A stretch of 64,000 nucleotides of DNA from Terribacillus sp. DMT04 (GTDB lineage Bacteria > Bacillota > Bacilli > Bacillales > Amphibacillaceae), in contig NZ_CP077639.1 of the NCBI RefSeq assembly GCF_019056395.1, positions 336,501-400,500 of the forward strand, in the 5' to 3' direction. Below, piece by piece: positions 51,852-60,627 of this stretch; the stretch's first letter is position 1, and each line of letters opens with the position of its first letter. Below the pieces are notes generated by a model. The model made no database searches. It saw only the letters and a list, made by a program, of their open reading frames with translations, and was not told the DNA's origin. A program made the translations under genes and the position numbers.

Positions 51852-52751
51852 ATGAGAGTCGAGCATATAACAGTAAAGGCGAATGGAATGAACTTGCATA
51901 TGGCTGCAGCAGGTCCTAACGATGGGAAACTTGTGATATTGCTGCATGGATTTCCAGAGTTCTGGTATGGATGGAAAGAGCAGATTGTTCCGCTGGCGCA
52001 GCAAGGGTTCCGTGTTCTGGCATTAGATCAGCGCGGCTATAACTTGAGTGAAAAACCAGAAGGAACTGACAGCTATGTACTGGATGAGCTTCGAGATGAT
52101 GTGCTAGGAGTAATGAAAGTGTTTCAGCGGGAAAAAGCAACGATTATTGGTCATGATTGGGGCGGAGCTGTTGGTTGGCACTTGGCCGTCACACGTCCGG
52201 AAAATGTAGAAAAGTTTATCGCTATCAATATGCCGCATCCAGCTGCCTTGCCGAAAGTGCTGGCAACTAATCCACTGCAGTGGTTTAAGAGTTCTTATAT
52301 GGCCTTTTTCCAGATGAATGATGTGCCGGAAAAGTCACTGGCAGCGAATGATTTCTACGGGCTCAGCATGGCGCTGACAAAATTCAGTCAGCCGGGCACG
52401 TTCTCGCAGCTGGATATAGATGATTATAAAGAAGCATGGTCCAAGCCAGGTGCGCTAACAGGTATGCTGAATTGGTATCGTGCACTTACGGCGAAAAATA
52501 ACATTAGCATGTACGGCCAGAAGGAAGCTGCAATGGTCCATGTCCCAACGAAGATCATTTGGGGCATCAAGGATCAATTTCTTCTAAAAAAACTAGCGCA
52601 AGCGTCGGTCAAGTTCTGTTCCGATTATGAATTGGTTTATATTGATGATGCAACGCATTGGGTGCATCACGAACAGCCGGATATTGTCAATCGATTGATT
52701 AAGGAATTCTTAGAAGAAAACAGCCAAGTGGCAGAAGGAGTCGGAGTATGA
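51852..52751 (+). CDS. yfhM: Alpha/beta hydrolase, epoxide-hydrolase-like (YfhM-like)
   Basis: A 299-residue alpha/beta hydrolase. The oxyanion block is HGFPEFWYGW, the nucleophile elbow GHDWGG carries the catalytic Asp, IWGIKDQFL gives the acid and DATHWVHHE the catalytic His. The DWGG elbow and two lid tyrosines are those of epoxide hydrolases. B. subtilis YfhM is a sigma-B general stress protein. It starts 18 nt after the rsbRD-like gene and overlaps the next gene's ATG (ATGA). Confidence 0.88.
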   Translation: MRVEHITVKANGMNLHMAAAGPNDGKLVILLHGFPEFWYGWKEQIVPLAQQGFRVLALDQRGYNLSEKPEGTDSYVLDELRDDVLGVMKVFQREKATIIGHDWGGAVGWHLAVTRPENVEKFIAINMPHPAALPKVLATNPLQWFKSSYMAFFQMNDVPEKSLAANDFYGLSMALTKFSQPGTFSQLDIDDYKEAWSKPGALTGMLNWYRALTAKNNISMYGQKEAAMVHVPTKIIWGIKDQFLLKKLAQASVKFCSDYELVYIDDATHWVHHEQPDIVNRLIKEFLEENSQVAEGVGV

Positions 52752-53560
52752 CATTTGATTTGCATACACACCATTACCGCTGCGGTCACGCTGAAGGAGA
52801 AATTGAGGATTATATCAAGGAAGCGATAGACAAAGGGCTGCACTATATCGGGATAGCAGATCACTCACCTTATTTTTATAGTGATGAAGATCAGCTATAC
52901 CCGGGCATCGCCATGCCAATTAGCGGCTTTGAAGCATATGTGCAGGAAGTGCTGCAACTGAAAGAAAAATATAAGAATCAAATTCATGTGTTACTTGGAG
53001 TAGAGAGTGACTTCTTTCCGCAGCATGCCAAGTTATATGCAGATTACTACCGGAAATATCCATTCGATTATGTCATTGGTTCGGTTCACTATGTAGATGA
53101 AGTGAATATTTTCAAGCAAGGTCGTTGGGATGCACTTTCGGAAGCGGAGCACGTTGCGGTGAAGGAGAGATATTACGACCTGATTCAGCAGTCAGCTAAA
53201 AGCGGGATATTCCAAGTGCTCGGTCATATTGACGCAATGAAAGGGTTCTATCCTGCTTTCTCGGATATTCCTGCTGACCATGCAATTGAACAGACCTTGA
53301 AGGTAATTGGAGAAGCTGGGGTTGCCATTGAAGTAAATACATCAGGCGGGACAAAAGCTGTAGGCGGCTGGTATCCTTCTGATCGCATCTTGGAACGAGC
53401 GCTTCATTATGGTGTTGATATCTCCTTTGGTTCTGATGCACATATTCCTTCTCGAATCGGTGAAGATTTTGATAAAGTGAAACAGCGTCTAAAAGAGATA
53501 GGATTCAAGGAAATGGTTTATTTCGTACAAAAACAAAAAAAATCACTGCCGTTATCATGA
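52748..53560 (+). CDS. PHP-family histidinol-phosphatase-like enzyme
   Basis: A 270-residue PHP-domain phosphatase of the HisK/HisJ type. The metal-binding motifs run in order: DLHTHHYRCGHA, IADHSP, GVESD, GSVHY, GHIDAM and SFGSDAHIPSRIG. These bind up to three metals and hydrolyse phosphate esters such as histidinol phosphate. It is translationally coupled to the hydrolase and far from his genes, so it may act on another phosphate ester. Stop precedes a sigma-B-like promoter of the next gene. Confidence 0.85.
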   Translation: MTFDLHTHHYRCGHAEGEIEDYIKEAIDKGLHYIGIADHSPYFYSDEDQLYPGIAMPISGFEAYVQEVLQLKEKYKNQIHVLLGVESDFFPQHAKLYADYYRKYPFDYVIGSVHYVDEVNIFKQGRWDALSEAEHVAVKERYYDLIQQSAKSGIFQVLGHIDAMKGFYPAFSDIPADHAIEQTLKVIGEAGVAIEVNTSGGTKAVGGWYPSDRILERALHYGVDISFGSDAHIPSRIGEDFDKVKQRLKEIGFKEMVYFVQKQKKSLPLS

Positions 53561-53569
53561 TATTTTCTT

Positions 53570-53594
53570 GTTTAGGCTGTTGATGAAGGGGTAT
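53570..53594 (+). promoter_or_regulatory. Sigma-B promoter before the YtxH-like gene
   Basis: GTTTAG, a 13-nt spacer and GGGTAT: only one mismatch from the sigma-B consensus. It lies 45 nt before the ATG. Confidence 0.75.
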
Positions 53595-53639
53595 ACATAT
53601 ATCAACAGAGCAAACAAAAAAGTCTAAGGAGTGTTTATA

Positions 53640-54272
53640 ATGGCACAAGCGCAAACAGTAGACAAGCAAGAAACGAAAGAGCAAGCAAAAGCAGGTTCTA
53701 AACTATTAACTGGTGCAGTCGCTGGAGCGGTAACAGGTGCGGCAATTGTGTTACTTAACAAGCAGACTCGTCAGAAAGTATTTCAAAATGTCGGTGTAGC
53801 GAAGGATACAGTTTCCAGCTTTGTAAAAGAAGCAAAACAAGATCCGCAAGGTACAAAAGAACAAGTGATGAATAAAGTTCAAGATGCTTCTGACCTTGCA
53901 AAAGAAGCTGCAAACGATGTGAAGAATGTCTATGACAAAGCACAAAATGAAATCATGTCTTCTGTAAATGATGTACAAGAAGATTCCAAGTCAGCTCTTG
54001 GCACAGTGAAGGAAGTAAAAGATGATTTGAAAGGTGCTGGCAGCAAAGCCAAAGAAGCTACAGACACACTAATGGAAGCAAAGCCTGACAGTGCGCCAAG
54101 CAACCCGATGACAAAACCTAAGAATGAAGACAATAACAAAGATAACCAGAATAAAAGCAGTCAAAACAGTGTAAACAATCAATCAAAAACAGCAGGCAAT
54201 AAAACAACAGCTGCAGCAACTGCAACTTCTAAAACAACACCGCCTACTTCTAACAAAAAAACATCTATCTAA
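53640..54272 (+). CDS. YtxH-like general stress protein
   Basis: A 210-residue protein with an N-terminal Gly/Ala-rich membrane segment (LLTGAVAGAVTGAAIVLLN) as in YtxH. A central amphipathic, Lys/Asp-rich region has repeated 11-residue-like helices (VKEAKQDPQGTKEQVMNKVQ; VKEVKDDLKGAGSKAKEA) reminiscent of LEA-type repeats, and the tail is low-complexity Asn/Lys/Thr. Such proteins are typically desiccation or stress induced. AAGGAG precedes ATG 53640 and a near-perfect sigma-B promoter lies upstream. Confidence 0.85.
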   Translation: MAQAQTVDKQETKEQAKAGSKLLTGAVAGAVTGAAIVLLNKQTRQKVFQNVGVAKDTVSSFVKEAKQDPQGTKEQVMNKVQDASDLAKEAANDVKNVYDKAQNEIMSSVNDVQEDSKSALGTVKEVKDDLKGAGSKAKEATDTLMEAKPDSAPSNPMTKPKNEDNNKDNQNKSSQNSVNNQSKTAGNKTTAAATATSKTTPPTSNKKTSI

Positions 54273-54307
54273 AAAAATCGCCTCCGCTTAGGGAGGTAAT
54301 TTTTTTA
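54271..54307. terminator. Bidirectional terminator
   Basis: CCTCC/GGAGG core with flanking A7 and T8 tracts between the convergent YtxH-like and chemoreceptor genes. Confidence 0.8.
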
Positions 54308-55132
54308 TTTGGTAATGTCTTTGATGTAGTCCCCGATATCATTACTTTGATCATCAAGATTCTTTATATCTTCCATAAACTCCACCATCACTCGTGATTG
54401 TTCTTCTGAAGAAGTGGAAACTTCGCCGATACTCAATGTTAAATTCTGCATGTTTGCTTGAATCTGTTGAAGTGACTGACCAATTGTCCCAACAGCTTCT
54501 TTTGTTCCAATGGAAAGCTTACGAATTTCATCTGCTACAACACCGAAACCTCTGCCAGCGTCCCCGGAGCGAGCAGCCTCAATTGCTGCATTCAATCCAA
54601 GCAAGTTTGTCTGCGTGGAAATATCTTCAATTAGCTGCACAACCTTACTGATCTCTTTAGAATTCTCATTCGCATGGGACGCTTGGCTATCAATGTCTGT
54701 GCTCGTTGCGGACAGTTCTTCTGCCTGGGCAGCGACATGCTGAACCTTTGCTTGCAAACTGCTTACAATCTCCCGCAAGTCATCCAGCTGCTGATCCAGC
54801 ATCTCTTCGTCTTTCAATGTTTTTGTAATCTGTAAGACACCAACTATTTCTCCGTTTTCGTCGCGGATAGGATTAGCATTATTTTGCATGCCAAGGCCAT
54901 AACGTTCTTTCGGGATATGCACTTGCACTGTCTCACCTTGAAGTGCTTGACGTAATAAGTCATTATCCTCTGAAAAAGCGAAATCGCCAACCTTGATTCC
55001 GACATCCAGATCTTTAGATGGGGAAAAGAAAACAAAATTCTCTTTGTCTGTAACGGCAACGACGGCGTTATCCCCGATGTTTTTCTTGATTTCAGGTGCT
55101 AAAAGAACCATTGCTTGTATTGTGGGATGCAT
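54305..55132 (-). CDS. Soluble methyl-accepting chemoreceptor, YfmS-like (copy 2)
   Basis: A 275-residue protein without membrane segments. Residues 1-110 form a PAS/Cache-like sensor ([33 protein letters not shown]). The rest is a short signalling coiled coil with the hairpin tip [22 protein letters not shown], which couples to CheA and CheW. It is in tandem with a close paralogue 13 nt upstream. B. subtilis YfmS has the same short layout. AAGGAGG precedes ATG. Confidence 0.88.
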   Translation of the reverse strand: MHPTIQAMVLLAPEIKKNIGDNAVVAVTDKENFVFFSPSKDLDVGIKVGDFAFSEDNDLLRQALQGETVQVHIPKERYGLGMQNNANPIRDENGEIVGVLQITKTLKDEEMLDQQLDDLREIVSSLQAKVQHVAAQAEELSATSTDIDSQASHANENSKEISKVVQLIEDISTQTNLLGLNAAIEAARSGDAGRGFGVVADEIRKLSIGTKEAVGTIGQSLQQIQANMQNLTLSIGEVSTSSEEQSRVMVEFMEDIKNLDDQSNDIGDYIKDITK

Positions 55133-55145
55133 CTGTGTTGCCTCC

Positions 55146-55985
55146 TTAGTTCTGATTTGTAACGTGCTTCATTGTATTGATTATTTGTTTGCTTTTTTCA
55201 TCCAGTGCTTGGATATCATCCATAAATTCAACCATAATGACGGACTGCTCTTCAGAAGAAGAAGATACTTCATTGATGCTAAGAGATAGATTCTCAATAC
55301 TAGAGCGAATTTCGGATAAAGATTTGCCGATTGTCTGAACAGCTTCTTTCGTGTTATCAGACAGCTTACGAATTTCGTCTGCTACAACACCAAATCCTTT
55401 GCCGGCCTCACCGGAACGAGCTGCTTCAATGGCAGCATTTAAACCAAGCAGATTTGTCTGTGTGGAAATCTGTTCAATTAATTGCACAACTTCTCCAATT
55501 TGATGGGAGTTTTGGTTGGCGCTGTTAGCCTGTTCATTGATGTCACTGCTCGTAGCCGATAATTCCTCTGCCTGTGCTGCGACATGTTGAACTTTTCCTT
55601 GTAAGGCGTCTATTACTGCATTTAATTTGCTTAATTCTTTATCGAGTTTTTCTTGATGTTCCAATGTTCGACTTAAAGAGAGCAAACCTACTATTTCGCC
55701 AGTGTCCATATCGCGGATTGGGGTGATGGAAGTAACGACAGGAGCTCCAAGGAATTCATAGTTTTCTGTTATATAGTCTATTACAGACTCACCCTTAAGT
55801 GCACGACGGTATATGTCGTGTTCATCCAATCTGGACTCTCCTACCTTAATTGATAAATTTAAGAGTGTTGAAGGTGCAAAGAAAACAAATTTCTCTGTAT
55901 CCAGTACACCCATCGCTGCCGTAGGTCCCAGTGTATCTTTAATAATGGGAGCAATATTGACTACTGCTTGTATAGTTGAATTCAT
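55146..55985 (-). CDS. Soluble methyl-accepting chemoreceptor, YfmS-like (copy 1)
   Basis: A 279-residue paralogue of the next gene: the same N-terminal sensor ([35 protein letters not shown]) and the same signalling tip, with many identities in the coiled coil but clear divergence in the sensor loop ([19 protein letters not shown]). The two thus probably sense different cytoplasmic ligands. GAGGAGC precedes ATG. A sigma-D -10 box lies 32 nt upstream, as expected for chemotaxis genes. Confidence 0.88.
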   Translation of the reverse strand: MNSTIQAVVNIAPIIKDTLGPTAAMGVLDTEKFVFFAPSTLLNLSIKVGESRLDEHDIYRRALKGESVIDYITENYEFLGAPVVTSITPIRDMDTGEIVGLLSLSRTLEHQEKLDKELSKLNAVIDALQGKVQHVAAQAEELSATSSDINEQANSANQNSHQIGEVVQLIEQISTQTNLLGLNAAIEAARSGEAGKGFGVVADEIRKLSDNTKEAVQTIGKSLSEIRSSIENLSLSINEVSSSSEEQSVIMVEFMDDIQALDEKSKQIINTMKHVTNQN

Positions 55986-56016
55986 AGACGAGCTCCTCTG
56001 TGCATTATTTTCCTTT

Positions 56017-56043
56017 ATATCGGCAAGAAGTACTAAAAAGTAA
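56017..56043 (-). promoter_or_regulatory. Sigma-D-like promoter of the chemoreceptor pair
   Basis: GCCGATAT on the minus strand (plus 56017-56024) is the perfect sigma-D -10 sequence. The -35 region is a poor match to TAAA at the usual spacing. Confidence 0.6.
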
Positions 56044-56089
56044 AGGGAAAGAAGTGAAAAAGTCTGAATTTGTCACAATTTGTAGAAAA

Positions 56090-56115
56090 GTTTGTCGTTG
56101 ATTTGTCGAGGGAAA
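56090..56115 (+). promoter_or_regulatory. Sigma-B-like promoter before the SDR gene
   Basis: GTTTGT, a 14-nt spacer and GGGAAA, 33 nt upstream of the ATG at 56148. Confidence 0.5.
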
Positions 56116-56147
56116 AGTGAAGAAAACAGATGGGAGGAGTTGTCTTT

Positions 56148-56921
56148 ATGTACGATGATTTAAAAGGGAAAACAGCAATTGTTACGGGTTCATCAAAAGG
56201 AATTGGTCGAGCGGTTGCCGAGCGGTTCGGTCAAGAAGGTATGAATGTGGTTGTGAATTATCATGGCGATGAAGACGGAGCAACACAAGCAGCTGAAAAT
56301 ATTCGAAAAGCTGGCGGAAAGGCTGTTGTTATACAAGCGGATGTATCTAAAAAAGAAGATGTACAGAAACTGCTGAAGGCAGCAGTTGACGAATACGGCA
56401 GTATGGATATTATGGTCAATAACTCTGGATTCAGCAAACCTGCACCTGTTCATGATATGGACGAAGATACATGGAGAAATGTTATCGATGTAAATCTGAC
56501 AGGCACTTTCCTTGGCGGGCAAGCTGCGCTGCGTTATATGTTGGAGAATGATATACAGGGAAGTATCATTAACATGTCTAGTGTGCATCAGCAAATACCG
56601 AAGCCTTCGGATAGCCATTATGCAGCCTCAAAAGGCGGCATAAAATTACTTACAGAAACGATGGCACTTGAATATGCACATAAAGGAATACGGGTAAATG
56701 CAATAGCACCGGGTACTATTGCTACCGAGCGTAATGAGGATACGAAGCAGGATAATGAAGCAGAGCAGATGAAGAAAATACCGATGCAGACCTTTGGAAA
56801 ACCAGAAGATATCGCTGCTGCGGCTGCTTGGCTTGCATCCAGAGAAGCAAGTTATGTCACAGGTACAACGCTTTTTGTAGATGGAGGTATGACGCTTTAT
56901 TCTTCTCAGCTAGAGTTATAA
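56148..56921 (+). CDS. gdh: Glucose-1-dehydrogenase-like SDR (Gdh-like)
   Basis: A 257-residue classical SDR beginning YDDLKGKTAIVTGSSKGIG. The catalytic block is NMSSVHQQIP with Ser, and YAASKGGIKLL with Tyr-X3-Lys; ASYVTGTTLFVDGGMTLYPS-like end (here TLYSS). These follow B. subtilis glucose 1-dehydrogenase along the whole length. It may oxidise glucose with NAD(P) or a related sugar. GGGAGGAG is about 9 nt before ATG 56148. In B. subtilis gdh is a spore gene, but a sigma-B-like promoter is present here instead. Confidence 0.83.
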   Translation: MYDDLKGKTAIVTGSSKGIGRAVAERFGQEGMNVVVNYHGDEDGATQAAENIRKAGGKAVVIQADVSKKEDVQKLLKAAVDEYGSMDIMVNNSGFSKPAPVHDMDEDTWRNVIDVNLTGTFLGGQAALRYMLENDIQGSIINMSSVHQQIPKPSDSHYAASKGGIKLLTETMALEYAHKGIRVNAIAPGTIATERNEDTKQDNEAEQMKKIPMQTFGKPEDIAAAAAWLASREASYVTGTTLFVDGGMTLYSSQLEL

Positions 56922-57231
56922 GGCTAGGTCGTAAATCAATAAATAATATTCTTGTTAAGAAGGAAGCGCCTCTTAGGGCGCTTCTTGCCCTCCTAAAGGA
57001 ATGCTTGCTATCTAGTCGAAATGTCTTATACAGCGGTAGGTATTCCGCTACTTTTCTGCAAATAAACCTAGTAACTATATCCTGATTCTTGTTGAATGGG
57101 TTAACAAGGAAATAGTTTCATGTAAAATACAGTTTGGGTATGCGGGCTATTTTCTGGAAAAATTGTAATGAGACATACATAAGCAATAATATTGTAATTG
57201 GGTCCGTAAATTTTTTACTCGGAGGGATAAT
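56922..57231. other. Gene-free stretch between the SDR and the lipoprotein
   Basis: It holds a hairpin (GAAGCGCC 56963-56970 with GGCGCTTC 56977-56984) followed by a weak T run, probably the SDR terminator, and a sigma-B-like promoter at 57115-57141. I see no coding signal or RNA gene in the rest. Confidence 0.5.
57115..57141 (+). promoter_or_regulatory. Sigma-B-like promoter before the lipoprotein gene
   Basis: GTTTCA, a 15-nt spacer and GGGTAT, 91 nt upstream of the lipoprotein start. The -10 is perfect, one -35 mismatch pair. Confidence 0.55.
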
Positions 57232-58056
57232 ATGCGAAAAATTAAGCATTTAAGCTGGCTTGTATTAGCTTTAGCGCTATTTCTAACAGGCTGCGGTACT
57301 GACAGTGCCTCAAGTGAAGAGACAGGCAGCGAAAAGAAAAAAACAGCTTCTCCGGAAGAAATCCTGGAGAAGACCAACAAAGCTAGCAAAGATCTGAAAA
57401 GCTACAGTATGACAATGTCGCAAGAAATGGAAATAACAGCGCCGGATGGTACTAATCAGCTTACCGAAACGAGCGGTACGACAATTGCCGAGACAGATCC
57501 GATGGCGATGTATATTGATATGACGACTGCTGATCAAAGTGTTGAGATGTATGTGAAAGAAAACATCATGTATATGAAAGAACCGGTAACCGGATCGTGG
57601 ATAAAATTAGACATTGGAACGGAAATGGGTTCAGAGTATTTGAATGAGCAATTATCTAAGCCAATAGATGAGCAAATCCAACAGGTGAAAGATTTAGCGG
57701 AGAGCATTAAGGTGACGGATAACGGTGATTCCTATACGATGGATATAAAAGTTGCGGCTGATAAAATGAATGAATTCTTAGCATCACAAATGGGTTCTTC
57801 TGGACTGGATATGTCTGCAGTGGGCGATATGGAGTATGACAAGTTTAACTATACTGTTGATATCGATAAGGAAACCTATTTTCCGGTAAGTATGTCGTTG
57901 GAAATGAACATGAACATTACCGTTGAAGGTGAAACAGGACAGATTAAAATGGTTTCTGATAATACTTTCGATGACTACAATGAAACAGAGCCAATTGAAA
58001 TTCCTGATGAAGCTAAAAATGCTGCGGACCTTTCTGACTATCCGGCTGCATCGTAA
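57232..58056 (+). CDS. Lipoprotein with LolA/LppX-like fold (DUF6612-type)
   Basis: A 274-residue lipoprotein. The lipobox LTGC (Cys21-like) follows a typical signal peptide (LSWLVLALALFLTGC), then a Ser/Glu linker. The folded part has repeated strands (SYSMTMSQEMEITA; MYIDMTTADQSVEMYVKENIMYMK) characteristic of outer-surface LolA/LppX-like or YkwD-associated domains. Such proteins carry hydrophobic molecules or act as anti-stress lipoproteins; the ligand is unknown. GGAGGG precedes ATG. A terminator follows. Confidence 0.82.
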   Translation: MRKIKHLSWLVLALALFLTGCGTDSASSEETGSEKKKTASPEEILEKTNKASKDLKSYSMTMSQEMEITAPDGTNQLTETSGTTIAETDPMAMYIDMTTADQSVEMYVKENIMYMKEPVTGSWIKLDIGTEMGSEYLNEQLSKPIDEQIQQVKDLAESIKVTDNGDSYTMDIKVAADKMNEFLASQMGSSGLDMSAVGDMEYDKFNYTVDIDKETYFPVSMSLEMNMNITVEGETGQIKMVSDNTFDDYNETEPIEIPDEAKNAADLSDYPAAS

Positions 58057-58081
58057 TGAGTTTATATGTAAGAATTGAAAT

Positions 58082-58125
58082 AAACCGGGCAGTTGTGCAT
58101 GCATGTGCACATCGCCCGGTTTTTA
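58082..58125 (+). terminator. Terminator of the lipoprotein gene
   Basis: AAACCGGGC/GCCCGGTTT with an inner GTGCA/TGCAC stem, then TTTA. Confidence 0.88.
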
Positions 58126-58159
58126 TTTGTAAAAAAAGCGCGCCAACACGGTGCTGTCC

Positions 58160-58681
58160 TTACCAGTCTATATGCATCTCCAAATGGGGGTAATCTTTGA
58201 ATTCCGTCCAATCTCCGCCCCATTGAAAGCCGAGATCTTTGGCGATTTCCACTACTTCCAGCCAGTCAGACTCGCCATTTTTGTTACCGTCATATTCCAT
58301 ATCCCAAATAACATTACCTGGGTCCGGTTCCAAAGCAAAATCGATGGCTAATCCATAATTATGCATGGATTCCCCGCCTTGAACATTGGTAACAATCTGG
58401 CCCTCGGTTGTTCTGCCTTGGGCATACAGCTTGTCTTGTTCTTTTTTAGAGCGATAGTCATCTGTAATGATAATCGGGATGCCGATAGCAGCTGATTTAT
58501 CTACTAATTTATGCATGTTTTTTTCTACTGCAGGGTGAAGGCCGTTAATGTCATCTGCATCCGTAGTGGCGACAGGAGTGGAATTCTTAGGCGGAAGCTG
58601 CTCTATATGCAAAAAACCGAATAGGATCAACGCTGCTACTGTCATCAACAAAGTTGTTAATATAATCCTTTTCCAGTGCAA
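58160..58681 (-). CDS. M15-family peptidase (VanY/CwlK-like)
   Basis: A 173-residue extracytoplasmic protein with one N-terminal anchor (LLMTVAALILFGFL). The zinc-site motifs of M15B/C L-Ala-D-Glu or D,D-carboxypeptidases are seen: SMHNYGLAIDF (S-x-H-x-x-G-x-A-x-D) and HLEMH at the end. YRSKKEQDKLYAQGR is the substrate-binding Arg region. It cuts peptidoglycan stem peptides. A TTG start at 58681 has AAAGGAG about 10 nt upstream. Monocistronic. Confidence 0.88.
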   Translation of the reverse strand: MHWKRIILTTLLMTVAALILFGFLHIEQLPPKNSTPVATTDADDINGLHPAVEKNMHKLVDKSAAIGIPIIITDDYRSKKEQDKLYAQGRTTEGQIVTNVQGGESMHNYGLAIDFALEPDPGNVIWDMEYDGNKNGESDWLEVVEIAKDLGFQWGGDWTEFKDYPHLEMHIDW

Positions 58682-58812
58682 ATTCGCTAATCTCCTTTTA
58701 AAGTCATATCTTCTATTAATCTAGCATAATGGAAGAGGCAGCAGATTGCACGTATTGAGGTATACTTTTAATAGGAAAGCCTGGAGAATTAAGGAAGGGG
58801 AAGCGGTCATGA

Positions 58813-59343
58813 TCAGTTTGTTGGAACTTTACTTATCATGCGCTTCACAATGTTGTTGTCCAATGCTCGGATACGTTTCAATGCTTCTTGCTCAGAAATC
58901 GTTTTATAGTGGTGCGCTCCCCCAGTTTCCTCATCTGCTGTGTCTGCTTCTGCTACAACTTGCTGAAGCGGATCGCGTTTTAAGTTCTGCTCGGGGAGGT
59001 AAGAATCTGTGTGGAGCAAAACTGCAAGGGAGATTGCTTTTGCTGCTTGTGGGTCTTCGCCTAGCCGTATCAACAGCTTATGTGCACGTGCTGCACCCTT
59101 TATTGCATGAATATCATTTTGTCTATACAAGTCATAGTCCCATTTGCCATCGCGGTACCACTCATAATGGCCGATATCGTGCAGCAGCGCTGCTTTTACT
59201 GCCAAGTCAGAGTCAACCTGCTTTTTTTCGCTTATGGCAAGTGCATATTCTGCTACCGCAATAGCATGTGCCTGTCCGGATCGGCCAAGGTATTTTTGGG
59301 CTATTGGATGTGTAAATATCTGCTCTAACGTTACTTTTCGCAA
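58813..59343 (-). CDS. HD-domain hydrolase
   Basis: A 176-residue HD-superfamily phosphohydrolase: H near residue 31 (AHAIAVAEYAL), AALLHDIGHYEW as the HD pair, and LHTDSYLP with a late Asp. The domain is the YpgQ/HDIG type that hydrolyses nucleotides or other phosphoesters. The TTG at 59343 has AAAGGAG 9 nt upstream and is preferred over the longer frame. Monocistronic; no terminator was seen at its 3' end, where a plus-strand ribosome-site-like sequence lies. Confidence 0.82.
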   Translation of the reverse strand: MRKVTLEQIFTHPIAQKYLGRSGQAHAIAVAEYALAISEKKQVDSDLAVKAALLHDIGHYEWYRDGKWDYDLYRQNDIHAIKGAARAHKLLIRLGEDPQAAKAISLAVLLHTDSYLPEQNLKRDPLQQVVAEADTADEETGGAHHYKTISEQEALKRIRALDNNIVKRMISKVPTN

Positions 59344-59582
59344 TCTTATCGGCTCCTTTCGCTGTAAAAGTATATTGTTCAAGATATTAACATGTGATCT
59401 GGAGAGCTGCAAGTGAAAAAGTTACTTAATCCATGTATATGGTAACCATTTTCACCGAAACTAAAACATGGCGACTTCTCTGCAGTGTAAGCAAAGGGAA
59501 TGGTGTTGTATGTAATGTATGCTATTCTAAAAATATTGCTACCATAAAATACATATAAATTTATCGAAAAGGAAGAGACAGC

Positions 59583-60542
59583 ATGAAAGAATATTTGGGT
59601 TTATTACGCCAAGGCAGCAAGTCTGCTGGTTTAGCAGCAATAGTGAACTTTATTATTGCGCTCGTCAAAGGTGGAGCTTTTTTGCTGACAGGCAATGTTG
59701 CAATGTTCGCGGAGACAATGCACAGTTTTGGTGATTCAGCGAACCAGTTCTTTGTTTATGTAGGTTCAGCATTAAGTAAAAAAGCCCCGACGGAGCGTTT
59801 CCCCGGCGGGTTTGGCCGAGCTGTCAATCTTGTACTGCTTGGTGCAGTGCTGATTGTTGGAATTCTCGCTTACGAAACAATACGAGAGGGCATCACACAT
59901 TTAGGACATCCATCAGAATCGGAAGGTTTATGGCTAAGTATTTCTGTGCTTGCTGTAAGTTGTATTTTAGAGGGGTATGTGCTGTTAAAGGCTATGCGCG
60001 AAATTGCGCATGAGAGTGATTCAGGTGCAACAGGTTTTGCTGTTATTCCAAAAAGTTTTGCTAATGTTGGACGTGCGAAGCCAGCGACAAAGCTTGTATT
60101 TATGGAGGATCTTGTTGCTACAAGCGGAGCACTGATCGCGATTATCGCTATTTTGATTGCATCGTATACCCCATTTTATCAAGCAGAAGGAATTGCTTCG
60201 ATTGTAATTGGAGCTATGATGTTTCTTGTTGTAGGGCGCGTTTTCCTTGATAATGCAGCAGGTGTAATTGGAGAAGCAGATGAGGAGATGGCTGACAAAA
60301 TAGGAGATATCCTGTTTGCAGACAACGATGTGCGCGATATTCAAGAGATGACAGTTGTCAAAGAAGGGGAGTCTTTCCACGTGGAAGCCAAATTGGAGAT
60401 TGATCCGTCCTTAACTGTGGCTGCTGCAGATGATATTAAAGACCGGCTGGAAGAACAAATTATGAAGCAGAAGGGCGTAACGGATGTTATCATCGAGTTC
60501 GATGAAGACGACAATACCCAGATGTGGAAGAATAAAAAGTAA
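59583..60542 (+). CDS. Cation diffusion facilitator (zinc/manganese efflux)
   Basis: A 319-residue CDF protein with six helices and a cytoplasmic C-terminal domain (VVKEGESFHVEAKLEIDPSL). The metal site of helix 2 is AETMHSFGDSANQ (H-x-x-x-D), and helix 5 has FMEDLVATSGA (E-D, an atypical form of the usual second pair). It exports a divalent cation in exchange for protons. GGAAGAG precedes ATG. Monocistronic with its own terminator. Metal specificity unknown. Confidence 0.87.
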   Translation: MKEYLGLLRQGSKSAGLAAIVNFIIALVKGGAFLLTGNVAMFAETMHSFGDSANQFFVYVGSALSKKAPTERFPGGFGRAVNLVLLGAVLIVGILAYETIREGITHLGHPSESEGLWLSISVLAVSCILEGYVLLKAMREIAHESDSGATGFAVIPKSFANVGRAKPATKLVFMEDLVATSGALIAIIAILIASYTPFYQAEGIASIVIGAMMFLVVGRVFLDNAAGVIGEADEEMADKIGDILFADNDVRDIQEMTVVKEGESFHVEAKLEIDPSLTVAAADDIKDRLEEQIMKQKGVTDVIIEFDEDDNTQMWKNKK

Positions 60543-60556
60543 AAAGAGCAATAATA

Positions 60557-60599
60557 AAACACGTAAAATCATGGGGAATCCCAATTTTACGTGTTTTTG
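60557..60599 (+). terminator. Terminator of the CDF gene
   Basis: ACACGTAAAAT/ATTTTACGTGT with an inner GGGA/TCCC stem, followed by T residues. Confidence 0.88.
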
Positions 60600-60627
60600 A
60601 TTTTAAGCCCTATGTGTTTCTAGTCCA

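Noticed and set aside
58746-59264. 172-codon plus-strand frame opposite the HD hydrolase
   Set aside because: An AAGGGG site and ATG at about 58809 do look like a gene start, but the frame continues only as antisense of the HD gene. It may be a leftover start from a rearrangement, but the evidence is too thin to call.
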